A stretch of DNA of 64,000 nucleotides from NCBI RefSeq assembly GCF_003675875.1, contig NZ_RCDI01000003.1, forward strand, positions 248,001 through 312,000, given 5' to 3'. The notes beneath the pieces are model-generated. The model saw only the letters and a list, made by a program, of their open reading frames with translations. It did no database searches and had not been told where the DNA came from. Made by a program: the position numbers and the translations under genes. Source of the stretch: Halostella limicola. Its GTDB lineage: Archaea; Halobacteriota; Halobacteria; Halobacteriales; Natronoarchaeaceae. Positions 43,829 to 53,447 of the stretch are shown in pieces. How positions within the stretch are numbered: the stretch's first letter is position 1; every line of letters starts with the position of its first letter.

Positions 43829-44452
43829 ATGGACGAACGGAACGCCGTGCGCGAAGGGTACGACGCCCTCGCGGAGACGTACGCCGGGCAGCGGTCGGAC
43901 GACGAGACGCTCGGAACGACGCTGCTCGACGACCTGCTCGCCGACCTCCCGGACGACGGGCGACTGCTCGACGCCGGGTGCGGACAGGGGACGCCGGTGC
44001 TCGCCCGCGCCGACGTCGAGGCGGTCGGGCTCGACTTCTCCCCCGCGCAGCTACGGCTGGCGTCGGAGAACGCCCCGGGCGCCGCCCTCCTGCGGGGCGA
44101 CATGGGCCGGCTCCCGTTCGGCGCCGACTCGTTCGACGCCGTCACCGCCTTTCACTCGCTGATCCACGTCCCGCTCGACGACCACCAGACGGTCGTCGAC
44201 GAGTTCGCCCGCGTCCTCCGGCCGGGCGGGCGAGTCCTCGTCTCAGAGGGCCTGACGGAGTGGGAGGGGAGAAACCCGGACTGGCTCGACTCCGGCGCGG
44301 CGATGGAGTGGCACATCGCCGGCGCGGAGGCGACGCGCGAGCACCTGCGGACGGCCGGGTTCGACGTGCTCGACCAGTGGGCCGTCGACGACACGCTCGC
44401 CGACGAGGAGGGGGCGCAGAAGCCGTTCTTCCTGGCAGCACTTGAGAAGTAG
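43829..44452 (+). CDS. SAM-dependent class I methyltransferase
   Basis: A 207-residue methyltransferase. SAM-binding motif I is LLDAGCGQGTP, and motif II/III include GLDFSPAQLRLA and GDMGRLPFGADSFDAVTAFHS. The length and form match ubiE-like or generic small-molecule methyltransferases. It stands on its own after a 230-base intergenic stretch with no clear gene; the substrate is unknown. Confidence 0.87.
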   Translation: MDERNAVREGYDALAETYAGQRSDDETLGTTLLDDLLADLPDDGRLLDAGCGQGTPVLARADVEAVGLDFSPAQLRLASENAPGAALLRGDMGRLPFGADSFDAVTAFHSLIHVPLDDHQTVVDEFARVLRPGGRVLVSEGLTEWEGRNPDWLDSGAAMEWHIAGAEATREHLRTAGFDVLDQWAVDDTLADEEGAQKPFFLAALEK

Positions 44453-44505
44453 GGGTCGGGACGGCGGGGAGCGAGTATCGGCGGGCCGCTCTCCCCGCGG
44501 AACGC

Positions 44506-44793
44506 TCAGCGATCGTCGCGCCGGTCGTCCTCGTCTTTGCCGAAGTCGACCGTCCGGCGTTCCTCCGCCGTCTTTCTGCCGGACTGCGGGTCTGGCGCGA
44601 TGCTCGACAGGTAGTAGATGAGCACCACGCCCAGCAGGAGGCCGGCGAGGGTCACGACCGCGATGCTGACCGGGTCCGCGCCGCCCTGCACCGCGATCAT
44701 CCCGGCTGAGCCGCCGACCAGCAGGACGAACGCCGCCTTCAGGCGGTTTCGCCGCCGCTGCCGTTCCTCGTCGGAGAGCGACGGGCCGACCAT
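44506..44793 (-). CDS. Small two-span membrane protein
   Basis: A 95-residue protein with a basic N terminus (RQRRRNRLKAAFVL), two membrane segments (about 17-35 and 41-62) and a basic/acidic tail (RKTAEERRTVDFGKDEDDR). The start lies 1 base after the stop of the SnoaL-like gene, so the two share a message. I do not recognise the family. Confidence 0.7.
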   Translation of the reverse strand: MVGPSLSDEERQRRRNRLKAAFVLLVGGSAGMIAVQGGADPVSIAVVTLAGLLLGVVLIYYLSSIAPDPQSGRKTAEERRTVDFGKDEDDRRDDR

Positions 44794-44794
44794 C

Positions 44795-45199
44795 TTAGTC
44801 GCCGTCCCCGTTCCCGGCGTTCGCGAGAGTTCGGTCCGGCGCGCTGACGTGCAGTTCGACGAACAGCCACTCGCCGTCGCGGCGCTCCAGCGCCCCGCTC
44901 CAGCGGGTCGCGTAGGCGCGGCGCTGCCCGGTCGTCGCGTCGGTCCAGGCCAGGTCTACCTCGTCGCTGAACCACGCGAAGTCGTCGCGCTCCGTGACGC
45001 TGAGCCGTCGGGTGTCCACCGTCCACTCCTCCGTGGTTCGGCTCTGCTCCCGCAGCCCCTCGGCCACGTCGTCGTAGCCGACCAGCGACTCCGCGATGCC
45101 GAACTTGGTCGTCTGGGCGTCCTCCGCGAAGTAGGTGTACAGCGGTTCCCCCCGTCGCAGGGACTCGTAGTACTCGCGCACGGTGTCGGCGGCGGTCAT
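44795..45199 (-). CDS. SnoaL/NTF2-like domain protein
   Basis: A 134-residue protein of cone-shaped NTF2-like fold: helices ADTVREYYESLRRGEPLY, strands ERDDFAWFSDEVDLAW and the final EWLFVELHVSA. Family members act as ketosteroid-isomerase-like enzymes or as binding partners. ATG 45199 (MTAADTV) is preferred, although ATG 45211 is four codons further out. No catalytic residues can be assigned. Confidence 0.78.
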   Translation of the reverse strand: MTAADTVREYYESLRRGEPLYTYFAEDAQTTKFGIAESLVGYDDVAEGLREQSRTTEEWTVDTRRLSVTERDDFAWFSDEVDLAWTDATTGQRRAYATRWSGALERRDGEWLFVELHVSAPDRTLANAGNGDGD

Positions 45200-45289
45200 A
45201 CGGGTATCCACGCCGCGGGGGCGCTTGAACGCACTGGAACGTCCGGGGGAGACGGAGCGTCCCGAAGCGAGTCACGCCGCGGTGCGCGG

Positions 45290-45841
45290 CTACTGGAACC
45301 CGCGACCGACGCCGTCCTCCTCGACGATGTCCTCGAACTCGGCCTCGAGGAGGTCCTCGGCCTCCTCGAACGTCTCCGAGAGGCCGTCGAGCTCGTCGGG
45401 ACGGTCGAACTGGTCGTACTCCATCGGTCCGAACGCGGGGCTGTCGAGCGCCTCCATCACGTCGTCGAAGAAGTCACCGGGCGTCGTCGGTGCGTCCCTG
45501 TGCGCCTCGACGACGCCTTTCAGGTGCGTCGCCTGCTCCTTCGCTTCGTCCTCGTCCTCCGGCGGCGACTGGACGGCGAAGCGGCCCGTCTCGGACTCCT
45601 CTGGCAGGTACGACCCGATCTCGTCGTCCAGCTTCCGCGCGACGCGCGCGCCGACGCCCCTGACGTCGAATGGGTTCTTGGCGTAGGTCTTCACGTGGAA
45701 CACGCCGCCGCGGGGGTGACCGAGGTAGAGGTCCTCGCCGACGCCGCCGGCCCGGTCGCCGGCGACGGCGCGCCAGCCCTCGGGGTCGACGTCCTGTTCC
45801 ACGACGTCCTCCATGATGTCGTCCCACTCTCGAACCCGCAT
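45290..45841 (-). CDS. Haloarchaeal conserved protein of unknown function
   Basis: A 183-residue acidic protein (MRVREWDDIMEDVVEQDVDP onward). The middle (EDLYLGHPRGGVFHVKTYAK and VRGVGARVARKLDDEI) is basic and beta-like. The last third is helical and acidic. It has no Cys, no signal and no membrane segment. I do not recognise it. The long in-frame extension upstream is rejected because it is arginine-rich and runs through the next gene. Confidence 0.7.
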   Translation of the reverse strand: MRVREWDDIMEDVVEQDVDPEGWRAVAGDRAGGVGEDLYLGHPRGGVFHVKTYAKNPFDVRGVGARVARKLDDEIGSYLPEESETGRFAVQSPPEDEDEAKEQATHLKGVVEAHRDAPTTPGDFFDDVMEALDSPAFGPMEYDQFDRPDELDGLSETFEEAEDLLEAEFEDIVEEDGVGRGFQ

Positions 45842-45891
45842 AGCAGGACGTTGCGAATCGACGGGAAAGAACGTATCGGTCGGAGAGACGC

Positions 45892-46836
45892 TTACGACCC
45901 CGTCCGGACGTCCGAGCGGAGGTCGTCGACCCCGTACACGCCGAGGCAGGCGGCGAACGCGACGGTGCCGAGCTTCCCGCCCGATCCCGGGAACCGCGCG
46001 GCGACGGCCGCGAACAGCACGCCGCAGAGGAGGCCGGCGGTCGCGGCGTGGACGACCGTCGGCAGGCGGCGGACGCTCGACATCCCGGCGAACGTGGCAC
46101 AGAAGGCGGCCGCCGCCAGCGGTCCGCCCCGCGGGGCGGCGGGGAGCAAGAGGCCACCGGCGAGTCCCACCGCGCCCGACGACAGCACGACGCTGTAGCC
46201 GAGTCGGGCGTGCGCGAGGTAGGTCGCGACCGCCGCGAGGGTCGTGACGAGCAGCAGCGGCCAGCCGACGCGCCAGTCGGTCGCGACCTCGGGGTACCCC
46301 GCGCCGGTCGCCGCGACGGCCGCCGTGCACCCGACGAACGCGACGGTGCCGAGCTTGCCGCCGAACCCGCCGAACGCGTCGCCGGAGACGACGTACGCGA
46401 CGCCCGCGACGACGGCCGCGAGCGCCAGTCCCCCGTAGCCGACGAGCGATTCCGAGGCCATCCCGACGAACGCGCCGCAGTACGCCGGCACGTCGTAGTC
46501 GGTGACGAAGGGGGCGACGATGCCGACCAGCGCCGCGGCGACGACCGGTCCGAGGCCCGCGTCGACGCTGAGGGGGTAGGTCACGAGCGCTCCGGCGACG
46601 ACCGCGCCGGCGGTCAACGCGTCGCCGCGGCCGAACCCAGAACGGGTGCCCGTCCGGTACAGTCGGCCCCCCTCCGCGCGAACGACGCGGAGCTGGCCGA
46701 GCACAGCCAGGCCGGCGACGCCGCCGAGGGCGACCGGCGACGCGCCCGTCAGCGCGTCCACTGCCCCGACGGCGGTCAGTCCGACGGCGGCGGTTCCCAG
46801 CAGCGCCAGTCCGAGTGCGACGAGCGAACGCGACAC
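45892..46836 (-). CDS. Polytopic membrane protein with internal repeat
   Basis: A 314-residue protein with about nine to ten hydrophobic segments, starting with GTG 46836. The motif GGKLGTVAFVGC (around 160-171) is repeated as GGKLGTVAFAAC (around 290-301), each after a Gly-rich loop, so the protein looks internally duplicated. It resembles no transporter family I can name with confidence. Such inverted or direct duplications are usual in channels and transporters. Confidence 0.72.
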   Translation of the reverse strand: MSRSLVALGLALLGTAAVGLTAVGAVDALTGASPVALGGVAGLAVLGQLRVVRAEGGRLYRTGTRSGFGRGDALTAGAVVAGALVTYPLSVDAGLGPVVAAALVGIVAPFVTDYDVPAYCGAFVGMASESLVGYGGLALAAVVAGVAYVVSGDAFGGFGGKLGTVAFVGCTAAVAATGAGYPEVATDWRVGWPLLLVTTLAAVATYLAHARLGYSVVLSSGAVGLAGGLLLPAAPRGGPLAAAAFCATFAGMSSVRRLPTVVHAATAGLLCGVLFAAVAARFPGSGGKLGTVAFAACLGVYGVDDLRSDVRTGS

Positions 46837-46962
46837 GACCCGTCGTCAGGCCGGTCGGTCGGAAAAGGATTCCCTTCCGCACTCGTGCGGTTTTGCCGCT
46901 ATCTCGGGCGGCGCTCGCCCCAACCGACAGCGTTTTTCGACCGCCGCGTCTGTATCGGTACT

Positions 46963-49713
46963 GTGAATATACGGGGGACCGCCGTCGGCGAGGCGGAGGT
47001 ACGGACAGTCTCCACGCAGTACGGCGAGAGCGACCTCGCGGAGGTCGACCTGCGGCTCGAGGAGGGCGCCGACCCCGTGCCGGTGACGCTGTGGGGCAAG
47101 TGGACCGAGACGGCCGAACTCGTCGAACCGGGGATGGAGCTCCGCGTCACGGACGCCGAGGAGGACGACTACGACGGCGGCTACGCCACGACGGGCGACT
47201 CCTACGTCGTGCTCGAACCGGACTTCCTCGTGGACGTGACCGACGTCCGCTCGTGGGTGCAGTGCCCGCGGATGTACTACCTGAACAAGCTGTCGGGCAT
47301 TCCGCTGGTCTACCCCGTCGTGAAGGGGACGATCGTCCACGAGGTGTTCGGCGACCTCCTGCGCGGCCGCGACCTCGACGAGTCCATCGCCGACCGCGTC
47401 GAGGAGGTCGGCCTCGAACTCGGCCTGCTCGGGAAGACCCGCGAGGAGGTCGCGGACGAGGTGCGACAGAACGCGATGGCGATCGAGGGATGGCTGAATC
47501 AGGGAGTCCTCACCGACGAGGAGAGGTCGGCCGCCGCCGACGAATCCTCGGAGCGGGCGTTCGCGCCCGCGGAGAGCGAGTGGCGCAGCGAGCAGACGCT
47601 CATCAGCCAGACGTTCGGCATCAAGGGCCGGGCCGACGCCATCCGGCGCGGCATGCCCGTGGAGCTGAAGACCGGGAAGAACACGAAGCGCGACCCGCGG
47701 TTCCACGACAAGATACAGGCGGCCTGCTACGCGCTCATCCTGCGGGAGCGTGGCGTCCCCACGGACACCGGCACTCTGCTGTACACGAAGAACTCCGCGC
47801 TCGACCGCTCGGAGGCGACCGGCGACCTCTCGCCGGCAAAGGAGTTCTCCGTCGGCGACGGCCTGCTGAAGTTCGTCGTCCGTACCCGCAACGAGATCGC
47901 GGCGATGGAGCACGACATGGACGTGCCGACGGGGTACGAGGCGGACGCCACCTGCGACTACTGCTTCGAGCAGGACACCTGCCAGGTGGTGTCGGGCCGC
48001 CTCGACCAGGAGTCGAAGGCCGGCCAGATCGGTCGGCCCATCCCGCAGGAGGAGCGCGACTACTTCGACCGCTTCTACCGGGCTATCGAGGAGGAGCGCC
48101 GGGAGACCCACCGCGAGTACGCGAAGCTGTGGGAGCAGACCGGCGCGGAGCGCGCGGACGACGACCGCGCGCTGATCAACCTCGAACCGACCGACCGCCG
48201 CCAGCTCGACGGGGGCCGGTGGGAGCTCCGCGCCGAGCGCACGGACGACGCGGTCTCGAAGATCCGCGAGGGCGACGTGGTGCTCGCCAGCGACGGCGAC
48301 CCCGTCTCGGGGCACGCCGAACTCGCCCGCGTCGAGCGCCTCGACGAGGAGGTCGTCGTCACCGCGGACGAGCCGGTCGACCTGTGCCGGCTCGACGTTT
48401 ACCCCTCGGAGCTCTCCGCAGACAGGATGCTCACGGCGCTGCACGACGGGCTGCTGAAGGGGAGCGAGCGCCGGAAGGACGTGCTGTTCGACCGCGCCGA
48501 ACCCGAGTTCCGCGACGTGAGCGAGACGTTCATCGACAACAACGCGGCGCAGGACGAGGCCGTGACGAAGTCGGTCGCCGCGGAGGACTTCGCGCTGGTC
48601 CACGGGCCGCCGGGGACGGGGAAGACCTACACCATCGCCCGGACGATCCGGGCGCTCGTCGAGCGCGGCGACCGCGTCCTGCTGTCGGCGTTCACAAACC
48701 GCGCGGTTGACAACGCGCTGGAGGCGGTGCGGGACCAGTGGTTCGAAGACGGCGTCGGTCCGGAGGACCGACGAGACGGAGGCGGTGCGACCGCCGACGT
48801 CCTCCGGGTCGGGACGAAGTCCGGCGTCCGCGAGGACATGCAGGACGTGCGCCTCGAACAGCGCGGCGACCCGGGCGAGCGCGTCCGCGAGCTCCGCGAG
48901 GCTCCCGTGGTCGCCGCCACCACGGCGACCTGCGGGTCCCGGGTGATGCGCGAGCAGTCGTTCGACGTGGCCGTCGTCGACGAGGCGGCCCAGCTCACCG
49001 AGCCGGAGACGCTCGCCGCGATCAACCTCGCCGACCGGTTCGTGCTCGTCGGCGACCACGAGCAACTGCCGCCCGTCGTCCGCGCCGAGAACGACCTCAC
49101 GGAGTCGCTGTTCGAGCGCCTCATCGACGAGCACCCGGACGCGGGCGTGATGCTCGACCGCCAGTACCGCATGGCACAGCGCATTCAGGCGTACGCCTCC
49201 CGGGAGTTCTACGACGGCGAACTCCGGCCCGCGACCGGAGAAGTGGCCGCCCAGCGTCTCGCGGACCTCCCGGACGTGGACGTGAACGCGCTCCCAGACC
49301 ACCTTCGGGACCCCGTCACCATGATCGACGTGCCCGGCGACGGGTCGCGCCACACAGACGCCGTCGAGGCGGACCGCGTCGCAGAGACGGTCGAGGCGTT
49401 CGCCGCGGCGGGGGTCGACCGCGGCGACGTCGGCGTCATCGCGCCGTTCCGCGCGCAGGTCGCCGAGATCTCCCGGCGGGTCCCGGACGCGGTCACCGTC
49501 GACACGGTCGACCGGTTTCAGGGCTCCTCGAAGGAGGTCATCGTCGTCTCCTTCGTCGCCAGCGGCGACCTCGACAGCCCGATCTTCGAGGACTACCGCC
49601 GCGTCAACGTTGCGCTGACCCGGGCGAAGCGGGCGCTCGTGCTCGTCGGCGACGCCGACGCGCTCGCGACCGACGACGTGTACGCCCGCATGGTCGAGTG
49701 GGCCCGCGCGTAG
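46963..49713 (+). CDS. Dna2-like nuclease-helicase (Cas4-like nuclease fused to SF1 helicase)
   Basis: A 916-residue protein. Residues about 90-340 form a PD-(D/E)XK nuclease with four Cys (101 in WVQCPRMYY; 331, 334 and 340 in CDYCFEQDTC) that should bind a 4Fe-4S cluster as in Cas4 and Dna2. The helicase part has Walker A GPPGTGKT at 548-555, VVDEAAQLTEPE, LDRQYRMAQ, DTVDRFQGSSKE and NVALTRAKRALVLVG. It resembles eukaryotic Dna2, which trims flaps and resects ends. GTG 46963 is chosen; the longer frame upstream overlaps the previous gene and is arginine-rich. No cas genes are near. Confidence 0.9.
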   Translation: MNIRGTAVGEAEVRTVSTQYGESDLAEVDLRLEEGADPVPVTLWGKWTETAELVEPGMELRVTDAEEDDYDGGYATTGDSYVVLEPDFLVDVTDVRSWVQCPRMYYLNKLSGIPLVYPVVKGTIVHEVFGDLLRGRDLDESIADRVEEVGLELGLLGKTREEVADEVRQNAMAIEGWLNQGVLTDEERSAAADESSERAFAPAESEWRSEQTLISQTFGIKGRADAIRRGMPVELKTGKNTKRDPRFHDKIQAACYALILRERGVPTDTGTLLYTKNSALDRSEATGDLSPAKEFSVGDGLLKFVVRTRNEIAAMEHDMDVPTGYEADATCDYCFEQDTCQVVSGRLDQESKAGQIGRPIPQEERDYFDRFYRAIEEERRETHREYAKLWEQTGAERADDDRALINLEPTDRRQLDGGRWELRAERTDDAVSKIREGDVVLASDGDPVSGHAELARVERLDEEVVVTADEPVDLCRLDVYPSELSADRMLTALHDGLLKGSERRKDVLFDRAEPEFRDVSETFIDNNAAQDEAVTKSVAAEDFALVHGPPGTGKTYTIARTIRALVERGDRVLLSAFTNRAVDNALEAVRDQWFEDGVGPEDRRDGGGATADVLRVGTKSGVREDMQDVRLEQRGDPGERVRELREAPVVAATTATCGSRVMREQSFDVAVVDEAAQLTEPETLAAINLADRFVLVGDHEQLPPVVRAENDLTESLFERLIDEHPDAGVMLDRQYRMAQRIQAYASREFYDGELRPATGEVAAQRLADLPDVDVNALPDHLRDPVTMIDVPGDGSRHTDAVEADRVAETVEAFAAAGVDRGDVGVIAPFRAQVAEISRRVPDAVTVDTVDRFQGSSKEVIVVSFVASGDLDSPIFEDYRRVNVALTRAKRALVLVGDADALATDDVYARMVEWARA

Positions 49714-50436
49714 TCAGATCCTGACCGGCTCCTGTCGCGGCTCCGCTTCGATCCTGCGTCGCCCGACGTCGCCGAGCGTCACCTCCCGGGCGGGCGCGAC
49801 GTGACAGCGCGGCTCCGCCGCGGGGCGGCCGATGTCGCTCGCGGCGAACAGCGTGTTCTCGTCTATCGTCACCGACGCCGTCCGGAGCGTCCACGGGTCG
49901 TGGTCGACGACCCCTGTGTAGACGGCGTCTCGCCCGGGGAGGTAGAACCGGTAGCGATCGATGGCGAACTCCGCCAGCGTCCCCGAGCGGACGGGTTCCG
50001 GCGGCCCGTCGGGCCCGTAGGTGGCGCGAAATGCTGCGTCAGCCTCGCCCGCGTGGATCCGCTCGCTCTCGAAACGGACCTCCGCGCCACGCCTGCTGAC
50101 GGACGCGTCCGCGAGGAAGTACGGGACGCCGAGCGCGCGGCGACCGGCGGTGACCGCCAGGCGCTCGTCGGCGTCCATGCTGAGGAAGTAGACGCCCGGC
50201 TCCCCGTCTATCGTGACGTACGTGCGGAGGTTGACCTGCGGGAACGTGAGACCCAACGGGGCGAACCGCGGCCGCACGTCGCCCATCGTGAGCGCGACGA
50301 CGCCCAGCCACGCCTGGCCGTCGTAGGTGTCGAGCGAGGCGCCCTCGGGCAGTCGCGCGCGGAGGCGGTCCGGCGCGAGCGGGTAGTGTGCGAACAGGAG
50401 GTCGCGCCACTCCATGGACAGCAGCGACGGTCCCAT
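49714..50436 (-). CDS. DUF2071 (YqjF-like) protein
   Basis: A 240-residue protein with the family pattern MEWRDLLFAHYPLAPDRLRA, YDGQAWLGVVALTMGDVRPR and VYFLSMDADE. The family is found as YqjF and related; function is unknown, perhaps a small-molecule-binding or lipid-linked enzyme. Start at ATG 50436, or possibly 50415 (MEWRDLL). It is convergent with the Dna2-like gene; stop codons are adjacent. Confidence 0.82.
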   Translation of the reverse strand: MGPSLLSMEWRDLLFAHYPLAPDRLRARLPEGASLDTYDGQAWLGVVALTMGDVRPRFAPLGLTFPQVNLRTYVTIDGEPGVYFLSMDADERLAVTAGRRALGVPYFLADASVSRRGAEVRFESERIHAGEADAAFRATYGPDGPPEPVRSGTLAEFAIDRYRFYLPGRDAVYTGVVDHDPWTLRTASVTIDENTLFAASDIGRPAAEPRCHVAPAREVTLGDVGRRRIEAEPRQEPVRI

Positions 50437-50490
50437 ACCGTCACAAGGGCCGCGAGGCATTTAGAGGTCGGTCGGGTGCGGCCGGACCGC

Positions 50491-53247
50491 TCACTCGTCG
50501 CCGGCGAGGACGCTCGTCGTGTCGACCTCCTCGCCGATGGCGTCGACGACGCGCTCGTGGAACGCCTGCAGGGCGGCGCTCTCGTCGTCCGCGAGGACCA
50601 CGTCGCTGGCCATCAGCGTCGCGAGGCCGAACGCGCGCGGCGACGGCGACGCGACCGACCGCTCGGCGACCGTCACGTCGCCCGCGGAGATCGCCGCGAC
50701 GACCTCCTCGATGCCGGCGACGTTCAGCTTGTCCTCCAGTATCTCGCGGTAGGTCTCCTCGATGACGGCGAAGTCGTCGAGGTCCTCCGCGAAGCCGAGC
50801 AGCATCTCGCTGGAGACCTGCTGCTCCTGGGCGGACTTCTCGTACCCCTTGTACCGCTTCAGGATCATCAGCGAGCGCGTCGCGTTGATCCGGAAGTACC
50901 GCTGGAGCAACTCGGTGTCCTCGATGCTCTCGCGCAGGAGCGAGCGCACGTCGTCGGCCTTCAGGTCCCGCAGGATGCCCGCCACGTTCACCTTCCGGTT
51001 GAGCGGCATCGAGAGCGTGAACCCGTTGTCCGCGACGGCGACCGAGACGTTGGCGTTCGCCTCCTGCGCGCACCGGTAGGCGAGGACCCGCGAGAGGCCG
51101 TCGTTGAACCGCCGGCCGTAGTTCGAGTGGACGTAGTAGTGGCGCTCGTACTCGTCGCGGTCTTTCTCCTCCTCGATCGCGATGCGCTCGTCCGTGCTGA
51201 CGCTCTCGCGCCCGGCGTAGCGGGTCTGCTGATCGAACATCCGAGCGACGGCCCGCACGCTGTCGTCGTCCAGCGGGTACTCCCGGAGCCAGCGCCGCAC
51301 GGCGGGCGCGCCACCCGCCTCCAGGCGCTCGACGAGTTCGCCCTGGAACGCCAGGATCTCCTTGCCGAGGTCGTACGACAGTGGCAGGCGCTCGGAGAAC
51401 CACGAGGGGACGGTCGGGCGCGCGCTCGTCCGGTCGACGTACACCTTCGACCCGCGGCGATAGCTGAACTGGAAGTTCTGGCCGCCGAGGACGAACACGT
51501 CGCCTTTCTCCAGCGTGTCGAGGTAGTTCTCGTCCAGGTTGCCGACCCACTCGTTGCTCCCGCGGGTGTACACGTCGCAGGTGAACGAGTCCGGGATGGT
51601 GCCGATGTTCGTCATGTAGATGACGCGGGCGAGGCGGCCGCGCTTGCCGATCAGCGGCTCGCCTACCGGGAAGTCGTCGTAGTGGTGCTCGCCGTCCGGC
51701 GGGTCGTTCTCGTCGCGCCACACCTTCGCGTAGACGTTCTTGTCCTCCAGCCCCTCGTAGTCGGCCGTGAGATAGCGCATGAGCTGTTCCCACCGGTCGT
51801 CGCCGTAGTTCCGATAGGGGTACGCCCGCCGGAGGACGCCGCGGAGTTCGTCCTCGGGCATCACCTCGTTGATCGCCATCCCGTAGACGTGCTGGGCGGC
51901 CACGTCCTGTGCGTTCTCCGGGATCGAGACGCTGTCGACGAACCCCTCCTCGGCCTTCTTCAGCATGACCGCGCACTCGACGAGTTCGTCGCGGTCGAGC
52001 GCGACGACCCGCCCGGTCACGGTCTGGCCGACGCGGTGGCCGGCGCGACCGATCCGCTGGAGCAGGGCGGCGACACTCTTCGGCGAGCCGACCTGCACCA
52101 CCATGTCGACGTGGGGCATGTCGATGCCGAGTTCGAGGCTGGTCGAGGAGGTGACCACGTCGAGGCTCCCGTCTTTCAGCCGCTGTTCGATGTCCTGGCG
52201 GGCCTCCTTCGAGAGGCTCCCGTGGTGACAGCCGGAGTTCCCCTCGTCGTAGGCGTCGTATCGCTCCCGGAGGTTCTGGAGGACGCGCTCCGCCCCCGAC
52301 CGCGTGTTCGTGAACACGAGCGTGTTCGTGTTCGCCTGCACCAAGTCGTGCAGTTCGTCGTAGAACCGGCCCTGCACCACCTCCCGCGGCGTGTTGATGA
52401 GGTCGTCCGTGGGGCAGTGGAGTTCGATGTCGAACTCCCGGGCGAAGCGGGCGTCGACGATCTCGTAGTCGCGGTGATCGCCGCCGGGGTCGCCCTGGCC
52501 GACGAGGAACTCCGCGACGTCCGAGAGCGGTTCGATCGTCGCGGAACAGCCGATGCGGGTCGGCGACGTGTTCGCGATCCGTTCGAGGCGTTCGAGGCTG
52601 ACCGAGAGGTGCGTCCCGCGCTTGCCGTCGGCGATCGAGTGTATCTCGTCGACGACGACGTACTCGACGGTGCGGAGCTTCTCGCGGAACTTCGGCGAGT
52701 TGAGGAGGATGGCGAGCGTCTCCGGCGTCGTGTTGAGGATGTGCGGCGTCTCCGTCAGCATCTTCTGGCGGTCGCTGTCGCTGGTGTCGCCGTGCCGGAT
52801 GGCGTGGCGCACCTCGCCGACCGACTCGTCGCGGCGCTCCATGATCTCGGTGATCCCGTCAAGCGGCACCTCCAGGTTCCGGTGGATGTCGTTGGCCAGC
52901 GACTTCAGCGGCGAGACGTAGAGGCAGTAGACGGAGTTCTCCAGCCCCGCCGTCTTCTCGCGTCGGAACAGCTCGTTGATTATCGACGTGAACGACGCGA
53001 GCGTCTTGCCGCTGCCCGTCGGCGCGGCGATGAGCGCGTTCGTCCCCTCGTGGACGAGGGGGATCGCGCCCTCCTGCGGCGGCGTGAAGAAGCCGTCGTT
53101 CTCGGGGACGAACTCGCCGAACTCCTCGACCCACCACTCCCGCACCGCGGGCTCCAGCAGTTCGAGAACGTCCCCGTCCGTGATCGTCGCGTCGGCGGGG
53201 TCGAACGGCAGATCGCTCTCGTCGACCGGCACCCCGTTCTCGTCCAT
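50491..53247 (-). CDS. Lhr-type SF2 DEAD/DEAH helicase
   Basis: A 918-residue helicase of the large-helicase-related (Lhr) family. Q-like GFFTPPQEGAIP precedes Walker A PTGSGKT (76-82); DEIH is at 200-203, followed by GCSATIEPLSDVA, VFTNTRSGAERV, STSLELGIDMPHVDMVVQ and QRIGRAGHRVGQ. The C-terminal half is the Lhr-specific region. Such enzymes unwind RNA:DNA hybrids and branched DNA in repair. The gene is long but normal for the family. Confidence 0.93.
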   Translation of the reverse strand: MDENGVPVDESDLPFDPADATITDGDVLELLEPAVREWWVEEFGEFVPENDGFFTPPQEGAIPLVHEGTNALIAAPTGSGKTLASFTSIINELFRREKTAGLENSVYCLYVSPLKSLANDIHRNLEVPLDGITEIMERRDESVGEVRHAIRHGDTSDSDRQKMLTETPHILNTTPETLAILLNSPKFREKLRTVEYVVVDEIHSIADGKRGTHLSVSLERLERIANTSPTRIGCSATIEPLSDVAEFLVGQGDPGGDHRDYEIVDARFAREFDIELHCPTDDLINTPREVVQGRFYDELHDLVQANTNTLVFTNTRSGAERVLQNLRERYDAYDEGNSGCHHGSLSKEARQDIEQRLKDGSLDVVTSSTSLELGIDMPHVDMVVQVGSPKSVAALLQRIGRAGHRVGQTVTGRVVALDRDELVECAVMLKKAEEGFVDSVSIPENAQDVAAQHVYGMAINEVMPEDELRGVLRRAYPYRNYGDDRWEQLMRYLTADYEGLEDKNVYAKVWRDENDPPDGEHHYDDFPVGEPLIGKRGRLARVIYMTNIGTIPDSFTCDVYTRGSNEWVGNLDENYLDTLEKGDVFVLGGQNFQFSYRRGSKVYVDRTSARPTVPSWFSERLPLSYDLGKEILAFQGELVERLEAGGAPAVRRWLREYPLDDDSVRAVARMFDQQTRYAGRESVSTDERIAIEEEKDRDEYERHYYVHSNYGRRFNDGLSRVLAYRCAQEANANVSVAVADNGFTLSMPLNRKVNVAGILRDLKADDVRSLLRESIEDTELLQRYFRINATRSLMILKRYKGYEKSAQEQQVSSEMLLGFAEDLDDFAVIEETYREILEDKLNVAGIEEVVAAISAGDVTVAERSVASPSPRAFGLATLMASDVVLADDESAALQAFHERVVDAIGEEVDTTSVLAGDE

Positions 53248-53447
53248 CAGGGGTTACTTGGTCCCGTCAGGCAAGAGGGTTTGGACGGCGGAGTGAAAGT
53301 GAAACGGCGCGGCGACGGACGAGGTCGGCCCTCCGGCGCGATCGCGGCGGACGGCGCTCGCCGGACGACGCTCCGGGTCGGTCGGACGAGACACCCCGTC
53401 GGCCGGACGACGCAACCCTTTTCGCCCGTCTGGCCGCAGGTACGGGC

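Noticed and set aside
46963-49713. A Cas4-like nuclease that might belong to a CRISPR system
   Set aside because: It is fused to an SF1 helicase in Dna2 order and no cas genes or repeats are in the window.
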